The notes: generated from the letters alone by a model not told the origin. A stretch of 6,076 nucleotides of DNA from S012-109 sp964425105 (GCA_964425105.1 CAYRLE010000108.1:1-6076), one strand, 5' to 3'; positions 1 to 6,076 are shown, counted from the stretch's first letter. Numbers and translations are program-made.

Positions 1-81
1 TGAGTAAGCAGTGATGAGTGATGGTGCTAGTCGCTCTACATCACCCATCACCCATTACTCATTACTCATTACTCATTACCC
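1..81. repeat. Heptamer inverted-repeat element, copy 1 (cut by window edge)
   Basis: Positions 2-22 carry three 7-base units (GAGTAAG, CAGTGAT, GAGTGAT). After a spacer of about 13 bases, positions 39-80 carry six units of the opposite sense (CATCACC twice, CATTACT three times, CATTACC once). Bases 1-24 can pair with 38-61 at 19 of 24 positions, so the element can form a long imperfect hairpin. Two of the mismatches are A-C on the plus strand and become G-U wobbles in minus-strand RNA. The element lies downstream of the minus-strand gene that ends at 149, in its presumed 3' untranslated region. There is no clear U-tract, so it is not a textbook intrinsic terminator. I do not recognise a named repeat family. 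It begins at the window edge and may extend further left. Confidence 0.85.
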
Positions 82-148
82 TTCTAATTTTGAACGGAGG
101 CAGCGATTCCGTCTTCGGCACATCGTATGACAGGTGCCCTGCACGGAT

Positions 149-1228
149 TCAGCCAACCAGCTGCTGGCGGTCGACGGCGGCCAGACCGCCTTCCAGCACG
201 CTGGCCTGCAGGCCGTACTGGGCCAGCACGAAGGCGGCGGCCGAACTGCGGCGCCCGGTCTGGCAGCAGCAGATGTAGCGCAGCGCGGGGTCCAGTTCGC
301 GGGCCTCCTTGTGCAGGGCGCGCATGGGGATGTTGCGGGCGCCGGGCAGGTGGCCGCGCTGAAATTCCGCCGGCAGGCGCACGTCGATCCAGCAGGCGCC
401 GGCGGCGACTTCCTGCTGGGCCGCGGCGAAGCTGTGCCATTGCAGGGTGGGCTGTTTGAGGAGTTCGATGAAGTCTTCCTTGGCCAGGCGCAGCAGGATG
501 CCGTCGTCCATCATGGAGACCGTGGCGTTGCGCGGATTATCAGAGATCAGCGCCGCCTCCCCGAAGGTGTCGCCTGCGTTCAGTTCCGCCATCTCGATGG
601 AATCCTCGTCGTCGTCCGGGTTGCGGGTCACCATGGCGACCCCCTTGTCGATCATGTAGAAATAGTCGCCCGCGTCGCCCTGGCGGATGATGACGTCGCC
701 GGCCTGCACCATGACGGGTTCCAGGCGCGTGAGCAGGGTCTCGATGTTGGCGGGCGGCAGATTGCGGAAGGTGGGCGACTTGATCATGGTCTTCAGCCAG
801 TCCCCCTTGTTGATGGTGATGATGCCGGCCTCGCTCATCACCACTTCCTCTTCGGGGGCCGAGATCTGGCCCCAGGTCAGCAGGGTGTCCAGCAGTTCCT
901 TGTTGACGCGCACGATCTCCGCTGCCGTGGCGGTGACTGCGGTATAGCGGCGCGGTTTGTCGTCGGCAACCGGATGGCGGGCCTCCTCGCTGCCGCTGCA
1001 CAGCAGCTGCTTGACGGGGCTGCCTGCCTGAGACAGTTCCAGGCTGCCGTGCAGCAGATAGATGGTCTCCTGGTCGTTCTCTCCCTCGCGGAACAAATAG
1101 ACGCCCGCCTCCAGGCTCTCCCGCTGTGAATGTTCCGCCAGGTCGCGGATCTGGTCCGGGGCCAGCGAGGCGATGGGTTCCAGTACGCGCAGCGCATCGA
1201 GATAGATATCCTGTTCAGGTACTGCCAT
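149..1228 (-). CDS. Cyclic nucleotide-binding (two domains) plus C-terminal rhodanese protein
   Basis: This is a complete 359-residue gene with no signal peptide or membrane segment, so a cytoplasmic protein. Residues about 14-115 form a first cyclic-nucleotide-binding (CNB) fold with a degenerate phosphate-binding cassette: the region around 76-105 lacks the F-G-E and P-R-x-A-T elements. Residues about 154-258 form a second CNB domain with a near-canonical cassette, FGEAALISDNPRNATV at 222-237, where E224 and R233 are the expected ribose and phosphate contacts. Residues about 270-355 form a single rhodanese domain, with IDVR at 281-284, GHLPGARNIP at 292-301 and the active-site loop CQTGRRS at 322-328. 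C322 is the presumed persulfide-forming cysteine, and C320 and C321 precede it. The ATG at 1226-1228 has a good ribosome binding site. The gene is divergent from the large oxidoreductase. The inferred role is cyclic-nucleotide-gated sulfur transfer or persulfide handling; ligand and acceptor are unknown. Confidence 0.93.
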   Translation of the reverse strand: MAVPEQDIYLDALRVLEPIASLAPDQIRDLAEHSQRESLEAGVYLFREGENDQETIYLLHGSLELSQAGSPVKQLLCSGSEEARHPVADDKPRRYTAVTATAAEIVRVNKELLDTLLTWGQISAPEEEVVMSEAGIITINKGDWLKTMIKSPTFRNLPPANIETLLTRLEPVMVQAGDVIIRQGDAGDYFYMIDKGVAMVTRNPDDDEDSIEMAELNAGDTFGEAALISDNPRNATVSMMDDGILLRLAKEDFIELLKQPTLQWHSFAAAQQEVAAGACWIDVRLPAEFQRGHLPGARNIPMRALHKEARELDPALRYICCCQTGRRSSAAAFVLAQYGLQASVLEGGLAAVDRQQLVG

Positions 1229-1421
1229 GGCGCTCTGTCCTTACCCTGTGCTCCGGTTGACTGTGGCGGCGTGCCGGGGAGCCGGAATTCCCCCATGGGC
1301 CGCATGCTGTTCCCCCTGGCGAGGCATGTTAGACTCTGCAGGCATTTTGATCTCTGCCGTTTACTATGATTGCCTTGGTAACATCGGCATATCCGGGAAA
1401 AACTTCACAATTCGATAGGTC
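1229..1421. promoter_or_regulatory. Divergent intergenic region with probable promoters
   Basis: These 193 bases separate two divergent genes and must hold at least one promoter for each. From about 1344 to 1413 the sequence is clearly more AT-rich than its surroundings, as expected of a promoter. It contains TTGATC (1347-1352) and TATGAT (1365-1370), which resemble sigma-70 boxes but are only 12 bases apart, too close to be used together. I therefore assign no exact promoter. A small inverted repeat, GGGGA (1276-1280) and TCCCC (1289-1293), lies nearer the minus-strand gene and could be an operator or chance. I see no CRP-like TGTGA-N6-TCACA site and no sigma-54 pair. Confidence 0.5.
1238..1243 (-). 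promoter_or_regulatory. Ribosome binding site of the CNB-rhodanese gene
   Basis: The minus strand reads TAAGGA, followed by 9 bases and then the ATG at 1228-1226. This is a good Shine-Dalgarno match at normal spacing and supports this start over any downstream methionine. Confidence 0.75.
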
Positions 1422-4400
1422 ATGAAGGAAGCAGCAGCGCGGATTCGCGAAATCCCCTATAACTACACCTCGTTCTCGGACCGGGAGATCGTCATCCGCT
1501 TCCTCGGCGAGGCGCAGTGGGACGTCCTCAACCGCCTGCGCCGGGAACGGCGCACCGGGCGTTCGGCGCGCATGTTGTTCGAGGTGCTGGGGGATATGTG
1601 GGTGGTGACCCGCAATCCTTATCTGCAGGACGACCTGCTGGAGAATCCCAAGCGCTGGCGCTCCCTGACCCGCGCCCTGCACCACCGCCTGGACCAGATC
1701 GTGGCCCGCGCCGAGGACAACGAACTGGCCCTACAACTGGTGTCGGCGGCACGCCGCGCGGTGCGCGACTTCGAGGACTGGCTGCCGCGTCAGCAGGAAC
1801 TGCGCCAGGAGGCCCTGAAGCAGCTCAGCCGGGTGACGCGGCGCGACAACATCGACTTCGGCGGCCTGGCGCGGGTGTCCCATGTCACAGATGCTACTGA
1901 CTGGCGCGTGGAGTTTCCCTTCGTGGTGGTTACCCCCGACAGCGAGGCGGAGATCCTGCCGGTGGTGCAGGCCTGCATCAGGCTGGGCCTGACCATCATC
2001 CCGCGCGGCGGCGGCACCGGTTACACCGGCAGCGCCGTGCCCCTGTTCGCCGATACCGCGGTGATCAATACGGAAAAGCTGGAGGGCCTGGGGGCGGTGG
2101 AATACCGCCGCCTGCCGGGGGTGGAGCGGGAGGTGGCCACGGTGCGCAGCGAGGCGGGGGTGGTGACGCGCCGCGTGGCGGAACTGGCCGAGTCCCGGGG
2201 GCTGGTGTTCGCGGTGGACCCCACGTCCCAGGACGCCTGCACCATCGGCGGCAACATCGCCATGAATGCCGGCGGCAAGAAGGCGGTGCTGTGGGGCACC
2301 ACCGTGGACAATCTGGTGTCCTGGCGTATGGTGACGCCGGATGCCCACTGGCTGGAAGTGGAGCGCCTCAACCACAACCTGGGCAAGATTCACCAGCAGG
2401 AGGAGGTGTCCTTCCGCATCACCCGTTATGCCCCCGATGGCACCACGGTGCTGGGGGAGCCCACGCTGCTGAAGCTGCCGGGACGGCTGTTCCGTCACCA
2501 GGGCCTGGGCAAGGACGTCACCAACAAGTTCCTGGGCGGTCTGCCCGGCGTGCAGAAGGAAGGCTGCGACGGTTTCATCACCTCCGCGGTGTTCATTCTC
2601 CATCCCCAGCCGCGCCACACGCGCACCGTGTGTCTGGAGTTCTACGGGCCGGACATCAAGGCAGCGGTGGACACCATCGGTGAGATCATCCGCCACTGCG
2701 AGGGCCAGGACGGCGTGCTGCTGGCGGGGCTCGAGCATCTCGACGAGCGCTATCTGCGCGCGGTGAAGTATTCCGCCAAGGCGCCGCGTCCCCAGCTGCC
2801 CAAGATGGTGCTGCTCATGGACCTGGCGGGCAACGACGAGCAGCTGGTAGGCGACGCCGCCTCGGCGGTAGTGGGCATCGCCAACCAGCGCCAGGCCGAG
2901 GGCTTCATCGCCGTCAGCCCCGAGGCGCGGCGCCGCTTCTGGCAGGACCGCGCCCGCACCGCGGCCATCGCCGCCCACACCAATGCCTTCAAGATCAACG
3001 AGGACGTGGTGATCCCCCTGGAGCGCCTGGGGGACTACAGCGAACACATCGAACGCATCAATATCGAGCAGTCCACGCGCAACAAGCTGCGCATGATCGG
3101 CGCCCTGCAGGACTTTCTCGATGAGGAACTGCCCACCCTGCGCCTGTTGCCGGAGGCGGAGGCCAGCCGCGAGGACGAGGCCATCGTCGCCACCAAGGTG
3201 CTGGCGGCCATGGAGCACCTGCTGGCGGTGAAGCAGCGCTGGTTGGCTCTGCTGGAGCACCTGGACGAGCCCGCCCAGTCCCACCTGGACTTGGTCACCG
3301 AGGCCGAGCGGGCGTGCATCCGCCCCGGCGACCGGCTGCTGGATCTGCTGCTGCGCCGCGACCTGCGCATTTCCTACCGCCACGAGGTGGAGCGGCCCCT
3401 GAAGGAGATCTTCAGCGGCATGGAATTCGCGCCGGTCCATGAGCGCTTCGACGAGATCCACCGCCGCATACGTTCCAGCCGCCTGTTCGTGGCCCTGCAC
3501 ATGCATGCCGGGGACGGCAATGTCCACACCAACATCCCCGTCAACTCCAACGACTATGAAATGCTCCAGGAGGCGGAGCGCATCGTCGACCGCATCATGG
3601 CGCTGGCGGTCTCCCTAGGCGGCGTGATCTCCGGTGAGCACGGCATTGGGCTTACCAAGATCCAGTATCTGCAGCCCCGCGAGTTGGAGGTCTTCGCCGA
3701 CTACAAGCAGCGCATCGATCCCGGCGGCGTGTTCAATCGCGGCAAGCTGCTGCCGGGCTCCGGGCTGGACAACGCCTATACCCCTTCCCTGCGCCTGTTG
3801 CAGCAGGAGGCGCTGATCCTGGAAGAGAGCGAACTGGGGGCGCTCAACGACGACATCCGCCATTGTCTGCGTTGCGGCAAATGCAAGCCGGTATGCAACA
3901 CCCATGTGCCGCGCGCCAATCTGCTCTATTCGCCGCGCAACAAGATTCTCGCCACCGGCCTGATCCTGGAGGCCTTTCTCTACGAGGAGCAGACGCGGCG
4001 CGGGGTCTCGGTGCGCCACTTCGACGAACTGAACGATGTCTCGGACCACTGCACGGTGTGCCACAAGTGCCTGCCTGCCTGTCCGGTGGACATCGACTTC
4101 GGTGATGTCTCCATCCGCATGCGCAACATCCTGCGCGCGCGCGGCCGCAAGCGCCTCAATGCCGGCACCTGGCTGGCCATGGCCTATCTCAACGCCACCG
4201 ATCCCCTCAAGATCAAGCTGCTGCGCGCCGTGGTCATTCAATGGGGCAGCCGCTTCCAGCGCCTGGGTTATCAGCTGGCACGCCGTCTCGGGCTGGGCGG
4301 CCGGGGACGACCGGCCGCCACCACCGGCAAGCCTTCCATCCCCGTGCAGGTGATCCATTTCGTCAAGAAGCCCCTGCCGGGCAATCTGCCCAGCCGCACC

Positions 4401-5270
4401 ACCCGCGCCCTGCTGGGCATCGAAGACAAGACCCTGGTGCCCATCGTGCGCGATCCGCAGCGCAGCGGCGAAGAGCGGGATGCGGTGTTCTACTTCCCCG
4501 GCTGTGGTTCCGAGCGCCTCTTCAGCGAGGTGGGCCTGGCCACCCTGGCCATGCTCTATGAAACGGGCGCCCAGACGGTGCTGCCGCCGGGCTACCTGTG
4601 CTGTGGCTATCCCCAGCGCTCCGCCGGTGACGAGCAGCGCGGGCGCCAGATCACCACCGACAACCGGGTGTTGTTCCACCGCGTGGCCAACACTCTCAAC
4701 TACATGGATATCCGCACCGTCATCGTCTCCTGCGGCACCTGCATGGATCAATTGCTGCTCTACGAGTTTCAGCAGATCTTTCCCGGCTGTCGCCTGTTGG
4801 ATATCCATGAATACCTCGTGGAGCAGGGCGTTTCCCTGGATGGCGTGGAGGGTGTGCAGTACCTCTACCACGATCCCTGTCATAGCCCCATGAAGCAGCA
4901 CGAGCCGCTGCAGGTGGCGTCCACCCTGATGGGCAAGGATGTGCAACTCTCGGATCGCTGCTGCGGCGAGGCGGGCACCTTCGCCCTGTCGCGACCGGAC
5001 ATCGCCACCCAGGTGCGCTTCCGCAAGCAGGAGGAGTTGCAGGCCGGCATCCAGCGCCTGACGGGCACTGAGCGCGTGGCCCACGGCGAGGTCAAGCTGC
5101 TGACCTCCTGTCCCGCCTGCCAGCAGGGCCTGGCGCGCTACCGGGACGACACCGGCCTGGAGACCGACTACATCGTGGTGGAGCTGGCCAGGCACCACTT
5201 GGGGGAGGGTTGGCAGGAGAAGTTCATCGATCGCGTGCGCGAGGGGGGTATCGAGCGGGTGCTTCTATGA
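1422..5270 (+). CDS. DUF3683-type FAD/[4Fe-4S] oxidoreductase, D-2-hydroxyacid dehydrogenase-like fusion
   Basis: This 1282-residue protein fuses parts that in GlcDEF-like systems are separate subunits. Residues 1-145 match the DUF3683-type N-terminus, starting with EIPYNYTSFSDREIVIR. An FAD-binding PCMH/VAO domain follows from about 165, with PRGGGTG at 194-200 and GGNIAMNAGG at 276-285. The FAD-oxidase C-terminal domain holds HAGDGNVH (695-702) and SGEHGIG (737-743), the metal and substrate signature of D-lactate, glycolate and D-2-hydroxyglutarate dehydrogenases. Two [4Fe-4S] motifs follow, C815/818/821/825 and C877/880/883/887. Two CCG modules follow: C1028, C1060-C1061, C1104, C1107, and C1153, C1180-C1181, C1230, C1233. 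No membrane segment is seen, so it is probably cytoplasmic or peripheral. It is longer than E. coli YdiJ (about 1018 residues), mostly at the N-terminus. An in-frame TAG at 1416-1418 excludes an upstream start. The exact substrate cannot be told from sequence. Confidence 0.95.
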   Translation: MKEAAARIREIPYNYTSFSDREIVIRFLGEAQWDVLNRLRRERRTGRSARMLFEVLGDMWVVTRNPYLQDDLLENPKRWRSLTRALHHRLDQIVARAEDNELALQLVSAARRAVRDFEDWLPRQQELRQEALKQLSRVTRRDNIDFGGLARVSHVTDATDWRVEFPFVVVTPDSEAEILPVVQACIRLGLTIIPRGGGTGYTGSAVPLFADTAVINTEKLEGLGAVEYRRLPGVEREVATVRSEAGVVTRRVAELAESRGLVFAVDPTSQDACTIGGNIAMNAGGKKAVLWGTTVDNLVSWRMVTPDAHWLEVERLNHNLGKIHQQEEVSFRITRYAPDGTTVLGEPTLLKLPGRLFRHQGLGKDVTNKFLGGLPGVQKEGCDGFITSAVFILHPQPRHTRTVCLEFYGPDIKAAVDTIGEIIRHCEGQDGVLLAGLEHLDERYLRAVKYSAKAPRPQLPKMVLLMDLAGNDEQLVGDAASAVVGIANQRQAEGFIAVSPEARRRFWQDRARTAAIAAHTNAFKINEDVVIPLERLGDYSEHIERINIEQSTRNKLRMIGALQDFLDEELPTLRLLPEAEASREDEAIVATKVLAAMEHLLAVKQRWLALLEHLDEPAQSHLDLVTEAERACIRPGDRLLDLLLRRDLRISYRHEVERPLKEIFSGMEFAPVHERFDEIHRRIRSSRLFVALHMHAGDGNVHTNIPVNSNDYEMLQEAERIVDRIMALAVSLGGVISGEHGIGLTKIQYLQPRELEVFADYKQRIDPGGVFNRGKLLPGSGLDNAYTPSLRLLQQEALILEESELGALNDDIRHCLRCGKCKPVCNTHVPRANLLYSPRNKILATGLILEAFLYEEQTRRGVSVRHFDELNDVSDHCTVCHKCLPACPVDIDFGDVSIRMRNILRARGRKRLNAGTWLAMAYLNATDPLKIKLLRAVVIQWGSRFQRLGYQLARRLGLGGRGRPAATTGKPSIPVQVIHFVKKPLPGNLPSRTTRALLGIEDKTLVPIVRDPQRSGEERDAVFYFPGCGSERLFSEVGLATLAMLYETGAQTVLPPGYLCCGYPQRSAGDEQRGRQITTDNRVLFHRVANTLNYMDIRTVIVSCGTCMDQLLLYEFQQIFPGCRLLDIHEYLVEQGVSLDGVEGVQYLYHDPCHSPMKQHEPLQVASTLMGKDVQLSDRCCGEAGTFALSRPDIATQVRFRKQEELQAGIQRLTGTERVAHGEVKLLTSCPACQQGLARYRDDTGLETDYIVVELARHHLGEGWQEKFIDRVREGGIERVLL

Positions 5271-5345
5271 GTGATGAGTGATGAGTGATGGGGCGGCATC
5301 TTCTCTCACTCATTACCCATCACGCATCACCCATCACTCATTACC
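5267..5345. repeat. Heptamer inverted-repeat element, copy 2, overlapping a stop codon
   Basis: Three perfect GAGTGAT units (5269-5289) start inside the TGA stop codon of the oxidoreductase gene. After a spacer of about 20 bases come five opposite-sense units at 5311-5345 (CATTACC, CATCACG, CATCACC, CATCACT, CATTACC). Bases 5267-5292 pair with 5316-5341 at 24 of 26 positions around a 23-base loop, a very stable hairpin. The arrangement matches copy 1: short GAGTGAT arm on the left, longer CATYACY arm on the right, last unit CATTACC. It lies between convergent genes, so it could act as a two-way transcription stop or as a 3'-end stabiliser. No U-tract follows on either strand. Confidence 0.9.
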
Positions 5346-5369
5346 TTAACTTGCCCGAATGAGTCCGCG

Positions 5370-5403
5370 CTGCAGGCATCCCCGCCGGGGGGCAAGGATG
5401 CAG
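5370..5403. repeat. Imperfect GC-rich hairpin in the convergent intergenic region
   Basis: GCATCC (5377-5382 region) pairs with GGATGC (5396-5401), and CCCC-GCC-GGGG forms an alternative inner stem; flanking CTGC and GCAG lengthen it imperfectly. It lies about 20 bases beyond the stop codon of the minus-strand DUF2905 gene and could be its terminator, but no run of U follows on the minus strand. Terminator function is weakly supported. Confidence 0.4.
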
Positions 5404-5421
5404 GAGTACTGCGTCCGGTCC

Positions 5422-5622
5422 TCATTTCCTCATCAACCAGAAAATCAAAGTCAGCACCAGGCTGATGAGGATGGAGGTGGTGACGGGAAAGTAGAAGCGG
5501 AAGTTCTCGCGCTCGATGACGATGTCCCCCGGCAGGCGCCCCAGACCGCTTTTCGCCAGCCAGGGCCAGAGGATGCCCATGAGGACCAGGGCGATGCCGA
5601 GGGTGATGAGCACCTTTTGCAT
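5422..5622 (-). CDS. Small DUF2905-type membrane protein
   Basis: This 66-residue protein has two hydrophobic segments, at about residues 3-23 and 45-63. Between them lies a conserved-looking loop with GRLPGDI at 28-34 and FRFYFPVTTSIL at 41-52, the signature I associate with the DUF2905 family of about 65-75 residues. It is probably an inner-membrane two-helix hairpin protein with no known biochemical role. The ATG at 5620-5622 comes 22 bases after the rpiA stop codon on the same strand, so the two are very likely co-transcribed. The ribosome binding site is weak: AAGAAG close to the start, and AGGA too far upstream for ideal spacing. A longer reading of this frame into rpiA is possible, but the extra part has no family resemblance and would overlap rpiA, so I chose the short form. 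Confidence 0.85.
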   Translation of the reverse strand: MQKVLITLGIALVLMGILWPWLAKSGLGRLPGDIVIERENFRFYFPVTTSILISLVLTLIFWLMRK

Positions 5623-5644
5623 GACGTCTTCTTGGTGTCCTGTT

Positions 5645-6076
5645 TTAGGTGAGTTTCCTGACCCCCTGCTCGCTGCCCAGCAGCAGCACGTCGGCGGGGC
5701 GGCGCGCGAACAGGCCGTTGCTGACGATGCCCACGATCTGATTGAGGTCCGATTCCATCTTTTCCGGGTCCAGGATTTCCAGGTTGTGGACATCGAGGAT
5801 CTCGTTGCCATTGTCGGTGATGAAGCCTTCCCGCAGTTCCGGCTTGCCGCCCATCTTGAGCAGTTCGCGGGCCACATAGCTGCGCGCCATGGGGATCACC
5901 TCGATGGGCAGGGGGAAGGCGCCCAGCACGTCCACCAGTTTGGAATCGTCGGCGATGCACACGAAGGTGCGGCTCACCGCAGCGACGATTTTCTCGCGGG
6001 TCAGCGCCCCGCCACCGCCCTTGATGAGATGCAGATACTTGGTGCTTTCATCGGTGCCGTCCACATAGAGGGGTAG
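5645..6076 (-). CDS. rpiA: Ribose-5-phosphate isomerase A, 5' end cut by the window
   Basis: RpiA interconverts ribose-5-phosphate and ribulose-5-phosphate in the non-oxidative pentose phosphate pathway, in the cytoplasm. The 143 residues visible correspond to E. coli RpiA from about residue 76 to the end (219 residues), so about 75 residues, including the GTGSTA phosphate-binding loop, lie beyond the window. The frame stays open to the edge, reading LPLYVDGTDES. The active-site residues are present: D6, D9, K19 and E28 of the visible part match E. coli D81, D84, K94 and E103, within VDGTDE and IKGGGGALTREK. FPLPIEVIPMA and ITDNGNEILDVH are also typical. The methionine-like start near 6064 is an internal GTG valine codon, not the true start. 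The stop is TAA at 5647-5645. The DUF2905 gene follows 22 bases later. Confidence 0.97.
   Translation of the reverse strand, partial: LPLYVDGTDESTKYLHLIKGGGGALTREKIVAAVSRTFVCIADDSKLVDVLGAFPLPIEVIPMARSYVARELLKMGGKPELREGFITDNGNEILDVHNLEILDPEKMESDLNQIVGIVSNGLFARRPADVLLLGSEQGVRKLT

Noticed and set aside
1..81. CRISPR array
   Set aside because: The 7-base units are directly adjacent, with no unique spacers of 30 bases or so, and the two arms are inverted to each other. This is a heptamer hairpin, not a CRISPR array.
92..117. Short inverted repeat ACGGA / TCCGT as a terminator for the minus-strand gene
   Set aside because: The stem is only 5 base pairs with a loop of about 9 and only a weak AT-rich stretch after it; too weak to call.
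134..1129. 331-codon plus-strand frame opposite the CNB-rhodanese gene
   Set aside because: It is the shadow of a gene with intact CNB and rhodanese motifs and a good ribosome binding site; its own translation has no recognisable domain.
1347..1370. Sigma-70 promoter TTGATC / TATGAT
   Set aside because: The spacing is only 12 bases, well below the usual 16-18, so I do not call it as a promoter; the AT-rich stretch is noted in the intergenic feature.
1731..3527. Long open frame (598 codons) antisense to the oxidoreductase gene
   Set aside because: It lies wholly opposite a gene with clear domain motifs, its translation is low-complexity (rich in H, Q, G, A, R) and matches no family I know. 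GC-rich codon bias readily keeps this antisense frame open.
3615..5198. Second long antisense frame (527 codons)
   Set aside because: Same reasons: antisense to the Fe-S and CCG modules, biased composition, no motif.
5451..5960. 169-codon minus-strand frame overlapping rpiA and the DUF2905 gene
   Set aside because: It is out of frame with both recognisable genes, and its translation is arginine-, proline- and serine-rich without any motif.

Overview
The window is GC-rich, densely coding DNA with proteobacterial gene content. A gammaproteobacterium (for example a sulfur- or methane-oxidising lineage) is my best guess, with a betaproteobacterium as the alternative. This rests on protein-family resemblance and base composition only; there is no rRNA or other taxonomic marker here.

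Layout: (1) 1-81, a hairpin-forming array of 7-base repeats (GAGTGAT / CATYACY), cut by the window edge. (2) 149-1228, minus strand, a complete gene for a two-cyclic-nucleotide-domain plus rhodanese protein. (3) 1229-1421, a divergent intergenic region with an AT-richer stretch next to the plus-strand gene. (4) 1422-5270, plus strand, a 1282-residue FAD/iron-sulfur oxidoreductase. It joins a DUF3683-type N-terminus, an FAD-binding dehydrogenase of the GlcD/D-lactate/D-2-hydroxyglutarate type, a dicluster [4Fe-4S] ferredoxin module and two CCG cysteine-rich modules. (5) 5267-5345, a second, more perfect copy of the heptamer hairpin, beginning inside the last codons of that gene. (6) 5422-5622 and 5645-6076, minus strand, a small DUF2905-type membrane protein downstream of a 5'-truncated rpiA (ribose-5-phosphate isomerase A), very likely one operon.

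How the parts may work together: the large oxidoreductase should take electrons from a D-2-hydroxy acid via FAD, pass them through its iron-sulfur clusters and deliver them to the quinone pool or another acceptor. The divergent cyclic-nucleotide/rhodanese protein could be a ligand-controlled sulfur-transfer or persulfide-handling protein. A functional link between the two rests only on adjacency. rpiA and the DUF2905 gene are ordinary housekeeping material.

The most unusual signal is the pair of same-orientation heptamer hairpins enclosing exactly the two divergent genes. I found no CRISPR array, tRNA, rRNA, insertion sequence or phage gene. The long antisense reading frames within the coding regions look like by-products of GC-rich codon usage.
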